In this document: one piece after another, positions 42,424 through 51,315 of the stretch | Layout of the letters: the number at the start of each line of letters is the position of its first letter | Numbering within the stretch: position 1 is the first letter of the stretch | Assembly: GCF_900177725.1 (NCBI RefSeq) | Contig: NZ_FXAT01000014.1 | Coordinates: forward strand, 117,344 to 181,343 | Length of the DNA stretch: 64,000 bases | Source of the DNA: Paraburkholderia susongensis | GTDB taxonomy: Bacteria; Pseudomonadota; Gammaproteobacteria; Burkholderiales; Burkholderiaceae | Direction: 5' to 3' | Program-made: the position numbers and the translations under genes | The notes under the pieces: generated by a model | Told to the model about the DNA's origin: nothing | Seen by the model: the letters and a program-made list of their open reading frames with translations, nothing else | The model's database searches: none

Positions 42424-42530
42424 TTCTGCGTGTGACCTTCGCGTGCGATCTTCGCGCATGATTTCCGCGCGTGGGTTCGCGTTCGATTTCCGCCTTATTT
42501 TCGCCTTCGATTTTTCACGAGGCCCGATCC

Positions 42531-43436
42531 ATGTCCGATACCGCAGCGCGCCGCCTGCCCGCGGCCCCGCACCGTCGCGTCTCGACGACGCGCCGTCATC
42601 AGCACCGCGCCGCGTTTTTCTTTCTGTTGCCGGGTTGCGCGTTGTTCACGCTGTGCGTGATCTACCCGATCATCAGCAGCATTTCGCTGAGCTTCTATAA
42701 CTGGGACGGCATGACGCCCAAGGCCTTCGTGGGTCTCGCCAATTACGTCGAGCTGTTCCAGTCCGACACGTTCTACACGGCGCTGAAGAACAACCTGATC
42801 TGGCTTGTGCTGTTTCTGCTGGCGCCGCCGCTCGGTCTGCTGTTCGCGCTGTATCTGAACCAGCACGTGCGCGGCATGCGCGTCGTGAAGTCGCTGTTCT
42901 TCGCGCCGTTCGTGCTGTCCGGCGTCGTGGTCGGTCTCGTGTTCAGCTGGTTCTACGATCCGACGTTCGGCCTGCTGCGCCTGATCGTCGGTCGCGGCAT
43001 TCCGGTGCTCGGCGATCCGCACACGGTCACGTTCGGCATCATCTTCGCCGCGCTCTGGCCGCAAACGCCGTTCTGCATGGTGCTCTATCTGACCGGGCTC
43101 ACCGGCATCAACCCCGAGGTCGTCGAAGCCGCGCGCATGGAAGGCGCACAAGGGCTGCGCCTGCTGTGGCACGTGATCCTGCCGCAATTGCGGCCCGCCA
43201 CGTTCATGGCGATCGTGCTGACCGTGATCGGCGCGCTGCGCAGCTTCGACCTGATCGCGGTGATGAGCGCGGGCGGACCGTTCGATAGCTCCACCGTGCT
43301 CGCTTACTACATGTACGACCAGGCCATCAAGTACTACCGCGAAGGCTATTCCGCGGCGATTGCCGTCGTGCTGTTCGCGATCATGCTCGTCTACATCGTG
43401 TTCCACCTGCGCCGCATGCTGCGCGAGGAACGCTGA
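42531..43436 (+). CDS. Sugar ABC transporter permease 1 (MalF-like)
   Basis: 301 aa with six predicted membrane helices. ATG 42531 (MSDTAARRLPAAPHRR) is chosen; the frame continues upstream to 42471 without a ribosome-binding site. The typical first-subunit features are FLLPGCALFTLCVIYPIISSISLSFYNWDG at the N-terminus and the cytoplasmic EAA loop VVEAARMEGAQGLRLLWHVILPQLRPA near residues 200-226, which contacts the ATPase. It forms the heterodimeric channel with the next gene. The 140-base gap upstream contains the stem-loop at 42400 and a run of imperfect TTCGCG-rich repeats. Confidence 0.92.
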   Translation: MSDTAARRLPAAPHRRVSTTRRHQHRAAFFFLLPGCALFTLCVIYPIISSISLSFYNWDGMTPKAFVGLANYVELFQSDTFYTALKNNLIWLVLFLLAPPLGLLFALYLNQHVRGMRVVKSLFFAPFVLSGVVVGLVFSWFYDPTFGLLRLIVGRGIPVLGDPHTVTFGIIFAALWPQTPFCMVLYLTGLTGINPEVVEAARMEGAQGLRLLWHVILPQLRPATFMAIVLTVIGALRSFDLIAVMSAGGPFDSSTVLAYYMYDQAIKYYREGYSAAIAVVLFAIMLVYIVFHLRRMLREER

Positions 43437-43526
43437 TTTCGCCGCCTGATTTGCAACCTGTTTCGCGGTTTCTTTTTTGTGGCTTGTTTCTCTGCCTGGT
43501 TCGTCGCTTTCGAGGAGTGATCCCTC

Positions 43527-44378
43527 ATGTACCCGCTTCCCGTTGAACGCTGGAAACCGCTCAATCGAGCGCTCTATAAAGCATCGCTGCCGCTCGCGCT
43601 CGTGATCTGGCTACTGCCGATGCTGGCGGTGCTCGTCACGTCGATCCGCTCGTCGGACGAGCTTTCGCGGGGCGATTACTGGACCTGGCCCAAGCACTTC
43701 GCATTCCTGGAGAACTACGGCACGGCGCTCACGCAGACGCCGATGCTGCATTACTTCGCCAACAGCGTGCTGATTACGGTGCCTTCGGTGATCGGCGCGA
43801 TCGTGCTGGCGTCGATGGCCGGTTTCGCGCTGGCGACTTACCGCTTTCCCGGCAATACGGCCGTGCTGTTTGCGTTCGTCGCCGGCAATTTCGTGCCGAT
43901 CCAGATCCTGATGATTCCGGTGCGCGACATGGCGCTGAAGGTCGGGCTTTTCAATACCGTGTGGGCGCTCGTGATTTTTCACGTGTCGTTCCAGACCGGT
44001 TTTTGCACGCTGTTCCTGCGCAACTTCATCAAACAGTTGCCGTTCGAGATGATCGAGGCGGCGCGCGTCGAAGGGGCGAGCGAATGGACCGTCTATCTGC
44101 GTATCGTGCTGCCGCTGATTCGCCCGGCGCTCGCCGCGCTCGGCATCCTCGTGTTCACCTTCGTGTGGAACGACTATTTCTGGGCGCTGTGCCTCACGCA
44201 GGGCGACGATGCCGCGCCGATCACCGTGGGCGTCGCCGCGCTCAAGGGGCAATGGACGACCGCGTGGAATCTCGTCGCGGCGGGCTCGGTGCTGGCCGCG
44301 CTGCCTTCGGTGCTGATGTTCTTCGCGATGCAGCGGCACTTCGTGGCCGGGCTCACTTTCGGAGCAAGCAAGGGATAA
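43527..44378 (+). CDS. Sugar ABC transporter permease 2 (MalG-like)
   Basis: 283 aa with six predicted helices. The second-subunit traits are visible: LPMLAVLVTSIRSSDELSRGDYWTWP after helix 1, FANSVLITVPSVIGAIVLASMAGFALA, GNFVPIQILMIPVRDMALKVGLFNTVWALVIFH, and the EAA loop EMIEAARVEGASEWTVYLRIVLPLIRPAL near 174-202. GAGGAG lies before the ATG. It pairs with the previous permease. The gene after it encodes the GH42 enzyme, so uptake and hydrolysis are encoded in one operon. Confidence 0.92.
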   Translation: MYPLPVERWKPLNRALYKASLPLALVIWLLPMLAVLVTSIRSSDELSRGDYWTWPKHFAFLENYGTALTQTPMLHYFANSVLITVPSVIGAIVLASMAGFALATYRFPGNTAVLFAFVAGNFVPIQILMIPVRDMALKVGLFNTVWALVIFHVSFQTGFCTLFLRNFIKQLPFEMIEAARVEGASEWTVYLRIVLPLIRPALAALGILVFTFVWNDYFWALCLTQGDDAAPITVGVAALKGQWTTAWNLVAAGSVLAALPSVLMFFAMQRHFVAGLTFGASKG

Positions 44379-44474
44379 AGGGCGGCGGGAATCGCGCCTG
44401 AAACGGCGACCTGAATAACGGCGGAAGCCACGACCCAACCACGGCTCGACGTCAACTCACAACGAGACTTTCAC

Positions 44475-46439
44475 ATGCAACTTGGTGTCTGCTACTACCC
44501 GGAACAATGGCCGCGCGCAATGTGGGCCGACGACGCGCGGCGTATGGCCGAACTCGGCATCACCCACGTGCGAATCGCCGAATTCGCGTGGAGCCGCATG
44601 GAGCCGCGTGCCGGCGAATTCGCATGGCAATGGCTCGACGAAGCGGTTGAAACGCTCGCGAATGCGGGCCTGAAAATCGTGCTCGGCACGCCGAGCGCGT
44701 CGCCGCCGAAGTGGCTCGTCGACGCGCATCCCGACGTGTTGCCGGTGCGCGCCGACGGCACGCGCTGGAATTTCGGCTCGCGCCGTCATTACGACATTTC
44801 GAGCGACACGTACCGGCGCGAATGCGTGCGCATCGTCACCGCGATGGCGACGCGTTACGGGCGCCATCCGTGCGTCGTCGGATGGCAGACCGATAACGAA
44901 CTCGGTTGCCACGACACGGTGCCGAGCTATTCGGCCGCGGCTTTGCAGCGCTTTCACGCGTGGCTGCAACAGCGCTACGAAACTGTCGACGCGCTCAACG
45001 ACGCGTGGGGCAATGTGTTCTGGAGCATGGAGTATTCGTCGTTCGAAGCGATCGGCTTGCCGAACCTCACGCCGACCGACGCCAATCCGATTCATCTGCT
45101 CGACTTCCGCCGCTTCATGTCCGACGAAGTGGCGAGCTTTCACCGCGAGCAGATCGACGTGCTGCGCGAGTACGCGCCGAAGGCGGATCTGCTGCACAAC
45201 TTCATGGGCTTTTTCACGACCTTCGATCATTACCGTTTCGCCGCTGACAAGGCGATCGATGTCGCGTCGTGGGACAGCTATCCGATTGCGCGCACCGAAT
45301 CGATCGCGCTGCCGGAAGAGCAGAAGGCGCGTTTCGCGCGCACCGGCCATCCCGATGTGTCCGCATTCGATCACGATCGCTATCGCGCGATTGGCGGCGG
45401 GCGCTTCTGGGTGATGGAGCAGCAGGCCGGGCCGGTCAACTGGGCGCCGTGGAATCCCGTGCCCGCGCGGGGCATGGTGCGGCTGTGGGCGTACGAGGCG
45501 TTCGCGCACGGCGCGGAACTGGTGTCGTATTTCCGCTGGCGCCAGTGCCCGTATGCGCAGGAGCAGATGCACTCCGGGCTCAATCTGCCGAACAACGAGC
45601 TGTCGCCGGGTGGTCTCGAAGTACAGCAGGCGGCGCGCGAGATCGCCGGCAGCGCGGCGCTGTCGACGCTCGCCGCGCCCGCGCGAGCCAACACCGCACT
45701 CGTGTTCGATTACGAAACGCAGTGGATGTTCGAGATTCAGCGGCACGGCAAGAGCTTCGATTATCAGACGCTCGCGTTCGACTACTACGAGGCGCTGCGT
45801 GAACTCGGGCTCGACGTCGATATCGTATCGAGCCGCGCCGATCTTTCGGCCTACCAACTGATCGTCGTGCCGAGCCTCGCGGTGATCGACGACGCGCTTG
45901 TCGAGCAGATCGAGCGCAGCCGCGCGCAGTGGGTCTTCGGCCCGCGCAGCGGTTCGAAGACCGGCGACTTCGCGATTCCGGGCAATTTGCCTCCCGGCGC
46001 GTTGCAGCGTGTGCTGCCGATCCAGGTGCTCGAAGTCGAAACGCTGCGGCCCACGCTGGCGCCTGCACTTTCGATCGACGGCACGGCGGGCGGCGCGCTG
46101 CACTGGCGCGAACACGTGCGCGCCAATCACGAAACACGCGTCGCCGCGCGTTTCGACGATGCGTGGCCTGCGCTGCTCACGCACGGCAACGTGCGCTACG
46201 TGGCGGGCTGGCTTTCGCATGCTCTGCATCGCACGGTCCTGCAGCAGGCCGCGCGCGATGCCGGCATCGACACGCAACTGCTCGCCGACGGGCTGCGGAT
46301 CAGGCGGCGCGGCGGCCTGACCTTCGCGTTCAATTTCGGCTCGCAGCCGGTGCAGGCGCCCGCGCCGCGCAACGCGACGTTCGTGCTCGGCGAGGCGAGC
46401 TTGAACACGGGCGACGTTTGCGTGTGGAAGGACGCGTGA
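44475..46439 (+). CDS. GH42 beta-galactosidase
   Basis: 654 aa, no signal peptide, so it should act in the cytoplasm on imported galacto-oligosaccharides, releasing galactose. It is a full-length GH42 protein: a TIM barrel from the N-terminus (QLGVCYYPEQWPRAMWADDARRMAELGITHVRIAEFAWSRMEP), acid/base Glu142 in GWQTDNELGC, nucleophile Glu315 in FWVMEQQAGPVNW, and MRLWAYEA-like and FRWRQCPYAQEQ segments that follow in the family. A trimerisation domain (about 400-585) with VFDYETQWMFEIQ and a small C-terminal beta domain complete it. Together with the GH53 gene it indicates use of beta-1,4-galactan. Confidence 0.93.
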   Translation: MQLGVCYYPEQWPRAMWADDARRMAELGITHVRIAEFAWSRMEPRAGEFAWQWLDEAVETLANAGLKIVLGTPSASPPKWLVDAHPDVLPVRADGTRWNFGSRRHYDISSDTYRRECVRIVTAMATRYGRHPCVVGWQTDNELGCHDTVPSYSAAALQRFHAWLQQRYETVDALNDAWGNVFWSMEYSSFEAIGLPNLTPTDANPIHLLDFRRFMSDEVASFHREQIDVLREYAPKADLLHNFMGFFTTFDHYRFAADKAIDVASWDSYPIARTESIALPEEQKARFARTGHPDVSAFDHDRYRAIGGGRFWVMEQQAGPVNWAPWNPVPARGMVRLWAYEAFAHGAELVSYFRWRQCPYAQEQMHSGLNLPNNELSPGGLEVQQAAREIAGSAALSTLAAPARANTALVFDYETQWMFEIQRHGKSFDYQTLAFDYYEALRELGLDVDIVSSRADLSAYQLIVVPSLAVIDDALVEQIERSRAQWVFGPRSGSKTGDFAIPGNLPPGALQRVLPIQVLEVETLRPTLAPALSIDGTAGGALHWREHVRANHETRVAARFDDAWPALLTHGNVRYVAGWLSHALHRTVLQQAARDAGIDTQLLADGLRIRRRGGLTFAFNFGSQPVQAPAPRNATFVLGEASLNTGDVCVWKDA

Positions 46440-46541
46440 GGCGCTGAGCCAGGGTGTTCATGTTCACACGCATGTTGGAAGGAGAGAGCAGCAGACGCAG
46501 TTCGACGTTAGAAGCTTGCAGGAAGGTTGCAGCAAATTCGT

Positions 46542-46563
46542 ATCACGGACGCATCACGGACGC
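46542..46563. repeat. 11-base tandem direct repeat upstream of GH53 gene
   Basis: ATCACGGACGC occurs twice back to back (46542-46552 and 46553-46563), one helical turn apart, in the 183-base gap between the GH42 and GH53 genes. It could be a regulator site for separate control of the secreted galactanase, or a chance duplication. Confidence 0.35.
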
Positions 46564-46622
46564 ATTAAACCAGACCAGGCGGCCCGCAAAAAAGCCGCCA
46601 TTCAATAGACGGAGGATGACGG

Positions 46623-47816
46623 ATGAACCGAAGAGAAATGTTGGGATGGCTCGCCGGTGCTGCTGCGGCGGCCGGTGTCGGCACGACGGTCGGCGCGCCT
46701 GCTTTCGGGGCGCAGCAGACCGGCCACGATTCGGAGCACGGCGCGGCGCAGGACGCCGCCGCGCGCGCCAACCGCTTTGCGATGGGTGCGGATGTGTCGA
46801 CCTTGCTCGAACTCGAGGCGAACGGCGCGAAGTTCTACGAGCATGGCGAAGCGCGTGACTGTCTGTGGATTCTGAAAAGTCATGGCGTCGACTCGATCCG
46901 TATCAAGGTCTGGAATGATCCTGGCAATCCCAACTATTTCCCGGCCAATCAGAGTCCCGCGGCCGGCTGGAACAATGCCGAGCACGTGCGCATTCTCGCG
47001 CGCCGCGCGGCCGCATTGGGTTTGCGCGTGCTGATCGATTTCCACTACAGCGACTGGTGGGCCGATCCGGGCAAGCAGTATCCGCCGCACGCATGGGCGG
47101 GCAAGGACATCACGGAGACTTGCGCGCTGTTGTCCGAGTACACGTCGAACGTGTTGAAGATGCTCAAGCACGACGGCGTGCATCCCGAGTGGGTGCAGAT
47201 CGGCAATGAAATCACCGGCGGCATGCTGTGGCCGCTCGGCAAGTACGATCAGCTCGATAATCTCGCGTTGCTGCTGAAGGCCGGGCATGATGCGGTCAAA
47301 TCGGTCGATCCGCGTATCAAGGTCATGTTGCATATCGATAGCGGCGGCAACAACGCGACGAGCCGCTGGTGGTTCGACAGCGCGACACAGCGCGGCGTCA
47401 CGTTCGACGTGATCGGCCTGTCCTACTACCCGCAATGGCAGGGTTCGTTCAGCGATCTGCAGAACAACGCGAACGATCTCGCGACACGCTACGACAAGGA
47501 CGTGATCGTGGTCGAAACCGCGTATCCGTGGACGACGAGCGACGGCGATTCGGAACCCAACACGATGACCAACGTCGGCACCTCCACATTCCCGCAGACG
47601 CCGGCGGGACAGGCGCAGTTCCTCGGCGCGGTGACGGACATCGTGAAGGCGATTCCCGACGGTCACGGCAAGGGCGTGTTCTGGTGGGAGCCCGAGTGGA
47701 TTCCGACGCCGAATGTCGGCTGGAAAATCGGCGCGGGCGATCAGTGGGACAACAATACGTTGTTCGACTTCCACGGCAATGCGTTGTCGTCGCTGGACGC
47801 GTTTCGCAAACGTTAG
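46623..47816 (+). CDS. GH53 arabinogalactan endo-beta-1,4-galactanase
   Basis: 397 aa, exported enzyme that cuts beta-1,4-galactan side chains of pectin (rhamnogalacturonan I) to galacto-oligosaccharides. The leader begins MNRREMLGWLAGAAAAAG, with paired arginines before a hydrophobic stretch, so Tat export is possible; a polar linker ends near residue 50. The GH53 barrel shows GADVSTLLELEANGAKFYE, GVDSIRIKVWNDP, VLIDFHYSDWWADPGKQ, the acid/base Glu196 in VQIGNEITGGMLWP, and the nucleophile Glu298 in VIVVETAYPW; FWWEPEWIP closes the barrel. GGAGG precedes the ATG. It acts upstream of the ABC importer and GH42 enzyme. Confidence 0.94.
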   Translation: MNRREMLGWLAGAAAAAGVGTTVGAPAFGAQQTGHDSEHGAAQDAAARANRFAMGADVSTLLELEANGAKFYEHGEARDCLWILKSHGVDSIRIKVWNDPGNPNYFPANQSPAAGWNNAEHVRILARRAAALGLRVLIDFHYSDWWADPGKQYPPHAWAGKDITETCALLSEYTSNVLKMLKHDGVHPEWVQIGNEITGGMLWPLGKYDQLDNLALLLKAGHDAVKSVDPRIKVMLHIDSGGNNATSRWWFDSATQRGVTFDVIGLSYYPQWQGSFSDLQNNANDLATRYDKDVIVVETAYPWTTSDGDSEPNTMTNVGTSTFPQTPAGQAQFLGAVTDIVKAIPDGHGKGVFWWEPEWIPTPNVGWKIGAGDQWDNNTLFDFHGNALSSLDAFRKR

Positions 47817-47859
47817 CGCCTGTTGCTGAACGCGGCGAGGGAATCGCAGACATCACTGC

Positions 47860-47890
47860 GGCAGGCATCACTGCGCGGGCGATGCCTGCC
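47860..47890. terminator. Hairpin at convergent gene ends, no T-run
   Basis: GGCAGGCATC (47860-47869) pairs perfectly with GATGCCTGCC (47881-47890). It lies where the plus-strand GH53 gene meets the minus-strand gene ending at 47868 and overlaps the latter's stop. Neither side has a T-run, so a classic terminator is not proven; it may act with Rho or as an mRNA 3' protector. Confidence 0.4.
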
Positions 47891-48200
47891 CCTTGCGCCG
47901 GTTCGCGCACTCCGACGTGAACGCCATGCTTGCCTGATCGGGCGTCATGTGCGGCGCGTCGGGACTGTAGATCTTTTCGATGATCGCGTTGACGGCCTCG
48001 CGATCGGCGGGGTCTTTGTAGTAGTAGGCCGCCTGATCGAGCGCCTGGGCTTTGGTCTTTTTGTGCGCGCGCCACGAGGCCACCTGACCGGCGATATCGC
48101 CGAGCGCAAAACATTGATCGCTGACAGTCTGCGCGACGGCCTGGGCGGCCGGTTGCGCGACACACAGCGCGACGAGCGCGGATACGACTACGCGTTTCAT
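47868..48200 (-). CDS. Small secreted hypothetical protein, 110 aa
   Basis: ATG 48200 is chosen over the longer frame because MKRVVVSALVALCVAQPAAQAVAQ is a clean signal peptide and AGGA precedes it. The mature part of about 87 residues is helical and charged, with one pair of cysteines (SDQCFALGDIAGQ and FTSECANRR) that could form a disulfide, and DPADREAVNAIIEKIYSPDAPHMTPDQAS between them. I recognise no named family; similar small periplasmic proteins with this layout are common in Burkholderiaceae. It is convergent with the galactanase gene and probably monocistronic. Confidence 0.65.
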   Translation of the reverse strand: MKRVVVSALVALCVAQPAAQAVAQTVSDQCFALGDIAGQVASWRAHKKTKAQALDQAAYYYKDPADREAVNAIIEKIYSPDAPHMTPDQASMAFTSECANRRKGQASPAQ

Positions 48201-48388
48201 TACCGGAATCCTGAGATGAGACGGGCGGCGCGGCAACGGCGGTGATTGCTGTTGCCGTGCTCGCATGGGGTGAACAAGCGCGTAGTGTATCGGGAAGCGG
48301 GGCGGGGTGCTTTTTCCCCGTCGACCGGCAACGCAGTCACGCACCCGTTGCCCACGCCTTGGAGCACGCCTCGATTCGCGGCGCCGCC

Positions 48389-48423
48389 AAAGAAAAAGCC
48401 GCCCTGCAATGTGCAGCGCGGCT
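48389..48423 (-). terminator. Rho-independent terminator of the pcaK-like gene
   Basis: Read on the minus strand, AGCCGCGCTGCA and TGCAGGGCGGCT form a 12-base stem with one mismatch and a CAT loop, followed by a T-rich run (complement of 48389-48397). It lies about 80 bases after the stop of the MFS gene at 48505. Confidence 0.75.
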
Positions 48424-48504
48424 TCGAAAATCACCCGGCCATCGGCCCGTCAGCGGGCCGCGTCATCGTGGGCGGCTCAATGCAGGAAGCTCAGTGCAGG
48501 AAGC

Positions 48505-49863
48505 TCAATGCCCAAACGATTCCGCCTTCGGCGCATTCGCTTCCGTGGCCTGCGGCCGTGCCGCCTGCTTGATCAGCAGTGCGATGCATGACAGCAGACC
48601 CGCCACCGCGATCGTCGCGAAGATGCCGCCGAACGAGAAGTGACGGCGCGTCAGTTCGGCCACGAGGAACGAGCCCGCGATCCCGCCGAAGCGGCCGACG
48701 CCGAGCATCCACGCGACGCCCGTGCCGCGGCCCGCGGTCGGGTAGAACGCGGCGGCGAGCGCCGGCATCGACGATTGCGCGGTGTTCATCAGCACGCCGG
48801 CGATGAACACGATGAGCACGAGCGCGCCCACATTGCCGGCCGCCTGGCCGATGAAGTACACGCTGACGGCGGTCAGCGCATAGCACGCCGCGATGATGCG
48901 ATTCGCGTTGAAGCGGTCCATCAGCACGCCGCACACCACCGCGCCGACACCGCCGAGCGGGAACAGCGCGGAGATCAGCGTTGCGCGTTGCGGCGTGAGG
49001 CCGGCGTCTTTCAGCAGGATCGGCATCCAGTTGATCGACGCGTAGAAGATCACGAGGCCCATGAAATACGCGAGCCATAGCATCACCGAGCCGACGATGT
49101 AGGAGCGCGACAGCACGACGCCGAGACCCTTGCCGCCGGTTTGCGGCGCGGTTTCGGTCATCGTGAACGAGCCCGCCTGCACCGCGTCGCCGGAAATGCG
49201 CGCAAGCGCTGCGCGAATCCGTTCGACCGGCTTCTGGTTCGCGACCATGTAGCGCACCGACTCGGGCATCTTCGCGAGCAGCAGGACCAACAGCAGCAGC
49301 GGCGTGACGCCGCCGAGCAGCAGCACGCTGCGCCAGCCGAAGTGCGGAATCATCCACGCGGCGAGGAAGCCGCCGAACGCGGCGCCGAGCGGAAAGCCGC
49401 AGAACATCAGGTTGATGACAGTGGCGCGGCGCTTGTCCGGGCAATACTCGCCCATCATCGTGACGGCGTTCGGCATCGCGGCGCCGAGGCCGACGCCGGT
49501 GATGAAGCGCAGCACGGTCAACTGCTCGATGCCGGTCGAGAACGCCGATGCGAGGCAGGCGACGCCGAACACCAGCACCGAGCCGAGCAGCATCGAGCGG
49601 CGCCCGAGGCGGTCGGACATCGGACCCGAGCCGAGCGCGCCGCACGCGAGGCCGAACAGCGCCGCGCTCAGCACCGGCGCGAGCGCGGGTTTGTCGATAC
49701 CCCATTCGGTGACCAGCGAAGGCGCGATGAAGCCGATCGCGGCCGTATCAAAACCGTCCAGCAGGACGATGATGAAGCACATGAAAAAGATCAGCCACTG
49801 GAACGGCGAAAACGGGTGCTCGTTGATGAAGGTTTGAACATTCACAGCGGTGCTGCGGTTCAT
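48505..49863 (-). CDS. MFS carrier, AAHS family (PcaK-like)
   Basis: 452 aa, 12 predicted helices. The AAHS motif is present in helix 1 (FIIVLLDGFDTAAIGFIAPSLVTEWG) and the loop after helix 2 ends SGPMSDRLGRRSMLL; LRFITGVGLGAAMPNAVTMMGEYCPDKRRA is the family's helix 4-5 pattern. This is the wording of 4-hydroxybenzoate/protocatechuate carriers such as PcaK. AGGAG is upstream of the ATG. It is alone in its transcript with a terminator downstream and no enzyme gene or regulator next to it. It is a paralogue of the carrier at 5918, and the substrate is probably an aromatic acid. Confidence 0.87.
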   Translation of the reverse strand: MNRSTAVNVQTFINEHPFSPFQWLIFFMCFIIVLLDGFDTAAIGFIAPSLVTEWGIDKPALAPVLSAALFGLACGALGSGPMSDRLGRRSMLLGSVLVFGVACLASAFSTGIEQLTVLRFITGVGLGAAMPNAVTMMGEYCPDKRRATVINLMFCGFPLGAAFGGFLAAWMIPHFGWRSVLLLGGVTPLLLLVLLLAKMPESVRYMVANQKPVERIRAALARISGDAVQAGSFTMTETAPQTGGKGLGVVLSRSYIVGSVMLWLAYFMGLVIFYASINWMPILLKDAGLTPQRATLISALFPLGGVGAVVCGVLMDRFNANRIIAACYALTAVSVYFIGQAAGNVGALVLIVFIAGVLMNTAQSSMPALAAAFYPTAGRGTGVAWMLGVGRFGGIAGSFLVAELTRRHFSFGGIFATIAVAGLLSCIALLIKQAARPQATEANAPKAESFGH

Positions 49864-49970
49864 GATGGTCTCCTGACTGCGAAAAGGCCCGTCACGACGA
49901 GCTTTTTTTCTTAAGACCGTGCGCCGGAGAAGCGGCGCACGATGCCCGCGCCCGCGGCAAAACCGCGGCG

Positions 49971-49998
49971 CTTAGGCAATGAATCTTAGGCAATGAAT
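49971..49998. repeat. 14-base tandem direct repeat
   Basis: CTTAGGCAATGAAT is repeated back to back at 49971-49984 and 49985-49998, in the non-coding stretch (49864-50230) between two minus-strand genes. Function unknown; it may be a local duplication. Confidence 0.5.
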
Positions 49999-50178
49999 CA
50001 TACCCGGTGCGGTTCGATTACAGGAGCCACGCCGGGCCCGGCGATCTGTTCGCATAAAGAACGAGGATTCTCTACGCGAACGCGCGCCACTGTAAGTAAT
50101 TCGACGGGTTTGGGCAACGAGGGATTACCCGATAGGGAGGCGGGAGCGCCGCAGCGCCGGAGATGATGACGGGAGAGC

Positions 50179-50217
50179 GCGGCCGCCGTTCATTTCGCTA
50201 TCGGCGGCCGCTTTTTT
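50179..50217 (+). terminator. Orphan plus-strand terminator
   Basis: GCGGCCGCCG (50179-50188) pairs perfectly with CGGCGGCCGC (50202-50211), followed by TTTTTT. Both flanking genes are on the minus strand, so no plus-strand protein gene would use it. It hints at a small RNA transcribed from about 50000-50217, or its hairpin is used by the minus-strand gene without a T-run. Confidence 0.7.
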
Positions 50218-50230
50218 CGCAGGGCTTCAA

Positions 50231-51040
50231 TCAACTCTTCGAGAACACATTGTTATGGCCGACTCCACCCAGAAAGCGCAGTTCAGAAAAGGCCAGTTCC
50301 TTGACCACGCGGGACGGTCCCGGATGTCCGCCGAATGAAAATTTCACCGGGTTGTAGTCGGTGTACAGGCTCGAATCGTCCATGACCAGCAGACCGCCCG
50401 GAGCGAGGGAGTCCCGGCAGAGTGCGTAGTCGGCGAGGACGACTTCGTAATCGTGATTGCCATCGATATAGATCAGATCCCACGCCCTGGACTGAATGTG
50501 TTGAATGGCAACCGGATCTGTCGAATAAGCCTTCAGCAATTGTGGATCGGGCAAGCCGAAACGCCGGTTGGACGCGAGCGTGTCTTCGAGATAATCGATG
50601 TTCGTCAGATACGTGCTTACCGTATCTCCAACCGGAGAAAATGGAGAAATGCCGTGGATTTCGCATTCGAATCCGCACAGTTTCGCAATGAGCCCGATGA
50701 GGGATGTAACTTGCCCGCGATATACGCCGATCTCGAGGCAATTCCGTGGCCGGTATTCGCGCAGAAGCAGCCACCACATTGCATGGAACGCGTCCTCGCC
50801 GAAGCCGCGCTGTTCACTGGTGAAGTAATGCCGGTGCTCGCGAAGCTCCTTGGGCGCCATATATTTGTAGTAGTGGTGCATATAGGCGTACAGCGCGTTG
50901 CGGTCCGGATATTTCTTCACCGCCTCGGTGAAGCTCAGGTCTTCCGCGAGCGATCTGTGGTAGAGCGACAAAGTTTTGCAGTGCAAAGCAGCCTGAAACT
51001 CGGAAACGCGCGCGGAGACTGCGCCAGCGACAGAGACCAT
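50231..51040 (-). CDS. Class I SAM-dependent methyltransferase family protein
   Basis: 269 aa from ATG 51040, which has GGAGGGGG a few bases upstream; the frame extends 15 codons further. The SAM-binding motif I is NCLEIGVYRGQVTSLIGLIA (about 100-120), and the post-I/motif III region is SRAWDLIYIDGNHDYEVVLADYALCRDSLAPGGLLVMDDSS, the pattern of the Methyltransf_24/CmcI-like family. These enzymes methylate small molecules or sugars and often occur near surface-polysaccharide or secondary-metabolite genes. Here the neighbours are unrelated carriers and dehydrogenases, so no substrate can be proposed. Confidence 0.8.
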   Translation of the reverse strand: MVSVAGAVSARVSEFQAALHCKTLSLYHRSLAEDLSFTEAVKKYPDRNALYAYMHHYYKYMAPKELREHRHYFTSEQRGFGEDAFHAMWWLLLREYRPRNCLEIGVYRGQVTSLIGLIAKLCGFECEIHGISPFSPVGDTVSTYLTNIDYLEDTLASNRRFGLPDPQLLKAYSTDPVAIQHIQSRAWDLIYIDGNHDYEVVLADYALCRDSLAPGGLLVMDDSSLYTDYNPVKFSFGGHPGPSRVVKELAFSELRFLGGVGHNNVFSKS

Positions 51041-51315
51041 TTCACCCCCTCCCTTTGAGGCCAGCGCAGACGTTTGCTTGACCACCGTCGCGCGCAGTTT
51101 GGCCGATAGTGAAGATGCGGAATCGCATCATGAAAGCAGTAGTCAATGATAGGCGGCCACATAGGCGTGACCGCATTTCTGTCGCATTTCGATAGACGAA
51201 TGGCGCTTCTCGTTCACCCGCGGGCTTACATAATTACCAAATACAGGCCTATTCGCGCGAGCATTGATCTGCCCCCGCTCGTCGATGCGCGCGGCGCGCC
51301 GGGCATCTAACCACC

